A DNA stretch of 64,000 nt from Tritrichomonas musculus (Eukaryota; Parabasalia; Tritrichomonadida; Tritrichomonadidae), in the NCBI GenBank assembly GCA_039105265.1, contig JAPFFF010000027.1, forward strand, positions 434,001-498,000, given 5' to 3'. The number at the start of each line of letters is the position of its first letter. Position 1 is the stretch's first letter. A program made the translations under genes and the position numbers. Below, in pieces: positions 59,901 through 64,000 of this stretch. The notes beneath the pieces were generated by a model that was given only the letters and a program-made list of their open reading frames with translations, had not been told where the DNA came from and searched no databases.

Positions 59901-62900
59901 CTAAACATCTAAAGTCTCAGTATCCTGAGTAACTTCCTCAGTATAAGGTTCGTCCTGGTCGAGCTCATCGTCATGATAAGGTTCCTCTGTTTCAAGAATG
60001 CTGTCAACGAACGAGTTTTCGTAAGCCCAATTTTTCTTTGCCTTTCCTGTTCTTGCCAAGTAGTATCTTTCAATATAGATACGATGCTGTGTCGGGAAGA
60101 ATCTTTCCTTGGTGTAGTCGATCAAGAAACCAGGTAAAACCGCCGCAACGATACAAATTAAGAATGTTAGCCAAGCCACTGCAGTTCCGAAGCAGTGGTA
60201 GACAATATTTTTCAATTGAATATTAGATGTCAAAATATTCACAATAATAATTACAGGTACCAATACAATATTGACGGCCCATACGCAGTAAGTCCAAGTA
60301 TTTTGGAATCCCATCCAAAGAATAATTTGAACAATAACTACGTAAACTGCCGCTAAGTAAGAAATCATTGAGTTTTCTTTCAAATCAAATTCTTGCATTG
60401 TTAATCGAGGACCATAGTAACAAGCAACGCTCTGATATGTTCCTAATATTATATAATATATTAAGTAACCAACAGACATCGGATCAAATTCGCATCTGTA
60501 GAGCTCTGGATTCTTTAGGAGAATGTCTTGTGGTAGGTCTTGGTCCCAGAAACCGAAAATAAATGGTGGAAGAACAGTGAAGAATAGATTGAAGAAAGAC
60601 ATGACAAAATCAGCATAAAATGATGTTGGCGACCAAAGGGCATCAAATTCAAACCAAAGTTGTGCAAATATAAAAACAATATTCTTATATATCATGATGA
60701 TGGCAACTAGAGCTTGACGACGATAGACCCAATGACCATGAACCATTAAAGCTCGTCGAAGATGTCTGAAGCGAGGAATTGCAAAATCTGACGACATTGC
60801 AGCTTGACTTCCTTCTCTACCATAAACGCCAACACCTACATCTGCAACTTGGATCATTCCGACATCGTTTGCACCGTCACCAATTCCAAGAGTCTTTCGG
60901 CCTGCATCTTTGACAATTTGGGTCACATGTGCCTTCATGAAGGGTGAAACACGACTAAGAATTACGGAATCACATTTGTCTGCTAATTGCATGAACTTTT
61001 GGAGGAGTGGTTCTTGCATTGCATATTCTACAGCATCGGCTGTTATAACTAGAACTGGATTTACAAATTGGTCGACATTACCAATTAATGCATCTAACTG
61101 ATGTTCAACTTCTTGAGGATCTTTGGAGGTAACCATACCTAAATCACTGTTGGGTAGAATTACTCCTGAGGTTCGACCGATAGCAACGGCAGTTTCAAGC
61201 TTATCTCCTGTCAATACCCAAAGTTTGATGCCTGCATGCCTGATCCATCGTATTGTCATAGGTACTTCTGGTTGGAGTCTGTCTTCAACACCTGAGACAC
61301 CCATTGAATAAAGATTGTCTTCAATTTGACTTGCACAATTATCTAACTTTTCATCCCTTCCTGTAAGGGCTGCTTCGGCTTCGTGATAAGCTTTCATCCA
61401 AGGAATTAATTCTTCGTCTTTCACTTCTCTTGAGGCAAAAACAAGTGTTCTTAGACCAGCTGTTGCAAAATCATTAACAACATTTTCAAAGTGGTAATCA
61501 AGAGATCGTTCAGCAATGACATTATCAGCTCCTTTGGTGTAAATAATAGCCGGTTGGTCGTGAGATTTTATTATAATAGACATTCTTTTTCTATCGCTAT
61601 TGAATGGGATTTGAGCAAGAATCTGATAATTAACAACTTTGCCGTTAATATCAACAGAAAGGTTATTTAATCCTCTAGCAACCAATTTTATACCACATTT
61701 TGAAGCAAATTGAACAAAAGCAGCTTCATCGGGTGAATCAGCATTATATTCTAGTGTTCCATCGCTTTTCTTGTGTACAATAACGTTGTTGCAAACTGCA
61801 AGGGCTAATAAAAAGGGGAAGTTAGAAGATGAAAGCGTTCGATCAGATGTAATGGATTGAAGGAAATGATTGGCATTAAAAGTACCAAATTGTGTGGCGA
61901 AACAAAGAAGTTCCATCTTGTTTTCTGTTAGCGTACCAGTTTTATCTGTTAAAATATGTGATACTTGACCAAGTTGACAAATCACGTTAGAGTTCGATGA
62001 ATTAGCATGCCCAAATTCTGGATCGTACATTTCTGGGTCAAAAGATACAATAACTTTGTGGAATAATCGGATAATCTCGATTGTAACAGTCAAAGAAATC
62101 GGGAATAAATAAGAGTAAAGTACAAAGTATTGCGTGAAATATTCGAAAAATGATTGTCCATAACCTGGGTAAAGCGGCTTGATAAGTGGAAAACGATCGC
62201 CTTTATCAAGCCAAACACCAAGAAATGTTGAGAGTAAACAAAGTACCATTTTGAAGACAAAAACAATAATTAAAATTCGATTAAGATTGCGATCAAATGT
62301 CGTTAATTTGGAGGGAGTTGTACGAACATTTTTCATGATTTTCGTATCATGTCCTGTTCGGAGAACAATTCCATAAACATTATCTGTATAATGAGTAGAA
62401 ACACCGCGGAATAAAACATTGTGAACTGAAATACTCCAAAATTGAGTTCCTGATTTTAATCTTGCATCAAAGCGGGTTAAATCTCTGTCAGGTTCACCTA
62501 CATCAATTACAAATTTCTTTCGTGTAATTAAATCAGTTGGATTTTGGCCTTCAAAGGCAGGATGCGTTTGCATTGTTTTAACAGCTGTTTCACCATTAAG
62601 ATTTGTTTCTGAATAATAGCAAAGACTAGATTCTTGATTAGAACCAACAAAAAGTATATCAGCAGGAACCATTGAATCTTCAGTAATTTTAATTAGATTA
62701 CCAACTCTAATATCTTCTGCTTTTTGCTGAACGAAATCACCATTTTTAAAAATAAAAGCCGGTGCCTGGTTCCGTTTTTTGTCTTCGAAATGTTTCATAA
62801 GATCTTCAACACCTGCTTTTATCATAGATACAATAAGAACAACAAGCATAGGAACTAACTGAAAAAGATAATGGACAGGAGACATTGGTAAAAAACAAAC

Positions 62901-63218
62901 AATAAGAACAAAAATGTAATAAATATTTGAAAGAACGCGATATTGCTCCAAAAATGTCATCGGAATAAAAGTATACCATCTGTATCGGGTTGTTCTGATT
63001 TCGTTTCCTTTTTGCCCAGGATAATTTTCGTTGGCACCGTTAACGTCGATTGATGCCCATATATTTCCGTTAACATCTCTTTCATCATAATTTGGTAGGG
63101 CAAGATCATCATCATTATTCATATTTCTCTGTTTATTCTCATCTGTTTCAGCCTTGTCATCAATCGATAATTGATCCAATTGGGAGTTCGAATCAGAAAA
63201 ACCTTGAACAGAAGTCAT
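59901..63218 (-). CDS. P4-type ATPase, phospholipid flippase
   Basis: 1105 residues with the full P4-ATPase layout. An acidic N-terminal tail is followed by the first helix pair (~85-140), an actuator domain with N-G-E-T (~206; usually D-G-E-T, the key Glu is kept), helices 3-4, phosphorylation motif D-K-T-G-T-L-T (~423), nucleotide-binding domain (A-D-S-P-D-E-A-A-F, then K-G-A-D), G-D-K-L-E-T-A (~655), hinge G-D-G-A-N-D-V-G-M-I (~781), and six C-terminal helices with a regulatory tail. The R-Y-T/R-W-Y-T-F-I-P block near 75 is the usual start of the family. It moves aminophospholipids to the cytosolic leaflet, normally with a CDC50 subunit (not in this window). The length is standard and the frame intact. 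Confidence 0.93.
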   Translation of the reverse strand: MTSVQGFSDSNSQLDQLSIDDKAETDENKQRNMNNDDDLALPNYDERDVNGNIWASIDVNGANENYPGQKGNEIRTTRYRWYTFIPMTFLEQYRVLSNIYYIFVLIVCFLPMSPVHYLFQLVPMLVVLIVSMIKAGVEDLMKHFEDKKRNQAPAFIFKNGDFVQQKAEDIRVGNLIKITEDSMVPADILFVGSNQESSLCYYSETNLNGETAVKTMQTHPAFEGQNPTDLITRKKFVIDVGEPDRDLTRFDARLKSGTQFWSISVHNVLFRGVSTHYTDNVYGIVLRTGHDTKIMKNVRTTPSKLTTFDRNLNRILIIVFVFKMVLCLLSTFLGVWLDKGDRFPLIKPLYPGYGQSFFEYFTQYFVLYSYLFPISLTVTIEIIRLFHKVIVSFDPEMYDPEFGHANSSNSNVICQLGQVSHILTDKTGTLTENKMELLCFATQFGTFNANHFLQSITSDRTLSSSNFPFLLALAVCNNVIVHKKSDGTLEYNADSPDEAAFVQFASKCGIKLVARGLNNLSVDINGKVVNYQILAQIPFNSDRKRMSIIIKSHDQPAIIYTKGADNVIAERSLDYHFENVVNDFATAGLRTLVFASREVKDEELIPWMKAYHEAEAALTGRDEKLDNCASQIEDNLYSMGVSGVEDRLQPEVPMTIRWIRHAGIKLWVLTGDKLETAVAIGRTSGVILPNSDLGMVTSKDPQEVEHQLDALIGNVDQFVNPVLVITADAVEYAMQEPLLQKFMQLADKCDSVILSRVSPFMKAHVTQIVKDAGRKTLGIGDGANDVGMIQVADVGVGVYGREGSQAAMSSDFAIPRFRHLRRALMVHGHWVYRRQALVAIIMIYKNIVFIFAQLWFEFDALWSPTSFYADFVMSFFNLFFTVLPPFIFGFWDQDLPQDILLKNPELYRCEFDPMSVGYLIYYIILGTYQSVACYYGPRLTMQEFDLKENSMISYLAAVYVVIVQIILWMGFQNTWTYCVWAVNIVLVPVIIIVNILTSNIQLKNIVYHCFGTAVAWLTFLICIVAAVLPGFLIDYTKERFFPTQHRIYIERYYLARTGKAKKNWAYENSFVDSILETEEPYHDDELDQDEPYTEEVTQDTETLDV

Positions 63219-63797
63219 TGATTATCTTGATTTCGTATTCTATGGGTTCATTGAAAAGTAATTGTGAGTATATTTGCACAATCGAAATTTTAAAAATACG
63301 AATATCTCAAAAAATCTAACAGTTTATATTGTATTAATTTCACAAATATATTAGTTAATAAGTATCATAAAAAATCTATTAATTTTAATTGTTTTTATTC
63401 AACAAATTAGAAAAGAAAAATTTAATCGTTTTAATTTGAATGATGTAAAATAATAGAAAAATCTATTCAAAAAAAAAAAAAAATCTGAGACCCATATGCT
63501 CAAATTGAATTGAGATTGGGTCTCAAAATTAGGTAGAAAACCTAGAAAAAGTTATTTAGGTCGACGTTCTTTGAAAAAGAAACCCTATTTCAAAGCTCTT
63601 AACACAAATATTAACCGATGATAATGAAATACAAAAGTAATGATTTGATTGAATATTCTCACATAAAACATATTACTTTTTAAGTTTATTTTAACAAGTA
63701 ATTAACGATGTGATGATTATTTTCTCTCAAAAATTTTTATGTTTCTCAGCCGCTAACAAACGAATTTTTTTCCAATCTAAATAAATTATGTTTAAAT
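63219..63797. other. Upstream region of the flippase gene, with one hairpin
   Basis: AT-rich. TGAGACCCA (63486-63494) and TGGGTCTCA (63517-63525) form a 9-bp inverted repeat with a 22-nt loop. GTTTAAAT at 63790-63797 would be the target duplication of the element that starts at 63798. Confidence 0.5.
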
Positions 63798-64000
63798 CAG
63801 CGATATTTACCGGTTACGACTTTTACCGGTTTACAGTTAGGTATCTTATAGTACTTTTATATCGTTACCGGTATGTACCTTTATATTAATATAAATTTTA
63901 AATAATTTTTTTCTTATGAAAAAGCTTTCAATTTAAAGCTATTATTTATTATTAATTATACTATAAAACGAAAATCATATATTTTGATTTTTTTTTCACA
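63798..64000. mobile_element. hAT-like miniature element, copy 2, cut by the right edge
   Basis: Starts CAGCGATATTTACCGG and matches the reverse complement of copy 1 (58202-58737) nearly base for base for the rest of the window, except that about 125 bp of copy 1 between ACTTTTACC and GGTTTACAG are absent. The copies are in opposite orientation 5 kb apart. Only part of this copy is visible. Confidence 0.85.

Overview
The window looks like nuclear DNA of an anaerobic parabasalid, most like Tritrichomonas foetus or a close relative. The evidence is very AT-rich spacers, long intron-poor genes in the standard code, many DUF3447/ankyrin proteins, several BspA-type leucine-rich-repeat (LRR) proteins, a [FeFe]-hydrogenase fused to a CysJ-like flavoprotein, subtilase and PL11 lyase ectodomain genes, pogo/mariner/hAT/Mutator-like DNA elements and a Polinton. 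The species is inferred from gene content, not from a marker gene.

Layout. 1-1.4 kb: N-terminal part of a Polinton DNA polymerase running off the left edge. 2.4-8.2 kb: gene desert with GC-rich hairpins. 8.2-10.4 kb: rhamnogalacturonan lyase whose membrane anchor lies just past an in-frame stop, then a Sel1 remnant. 10.9-15.1 kb: large BTB-like/ankyrin protein. 16.4-24.0 kb: two head-to-head DUF3447-ankyrin paralogs. The minus-strand one ends in BspA repeats. The plus-strand one continues into nine single-ankyrin modules of 90 nt each, separated by AT-rich spacers of 231-534 nt. 24.5-35.3 kb: small genes, two identical tRNA-Glu genes, a coiled-coil/BspA protein, a discoidin-domain protein and several pseudogenes (kinase-Sel1, pseudokinase, ADP-ribosyltransferase, DUF3447). 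35.4-39.1 kb: hydrogenase-CysJ fusion with a serine-rich insert. 41.4-48.4 kb: double DEDD-exonuclease protein, Pro/Thr-stalk surface protein, BspA remnant, ankyrin protein. 48.7-53.9 kb: pogo-like transposon with TIRs and TA target duplications, apparently nested in a larger inverted-repeat unit. 53.9-57.4 kb: subtilase fused to a C-terminal NC-HF (LRAT/PPPDE-like) domain. 57.7-58.9 kb: degenerate repeat array carrying a MULE-like and a hAT-like miniature element. 59.9-63.2 kb: P4-ATPase flippase. The right edge carries a second hAT-like miniature element.

How the genes relate. The surface and secreted proteins (lyase, subtilase, stalked beta-helix-like protein) fit host or microbe contact and polymer digestion. 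The hydrogenase fusion fits anaerobic redox metabolism. The ankyrin, BspA, kinase and Sel1 genes belong to expanded families, and several copies here are decayed.

Most unusual signal. The ankyrin modules at 19.9-24.0 kb keep a constant 90-nt length and conserved boundary positions while their spacers are full of stops. This looks like a one-repeat-per-exon gene in a lineage known for very few introns.
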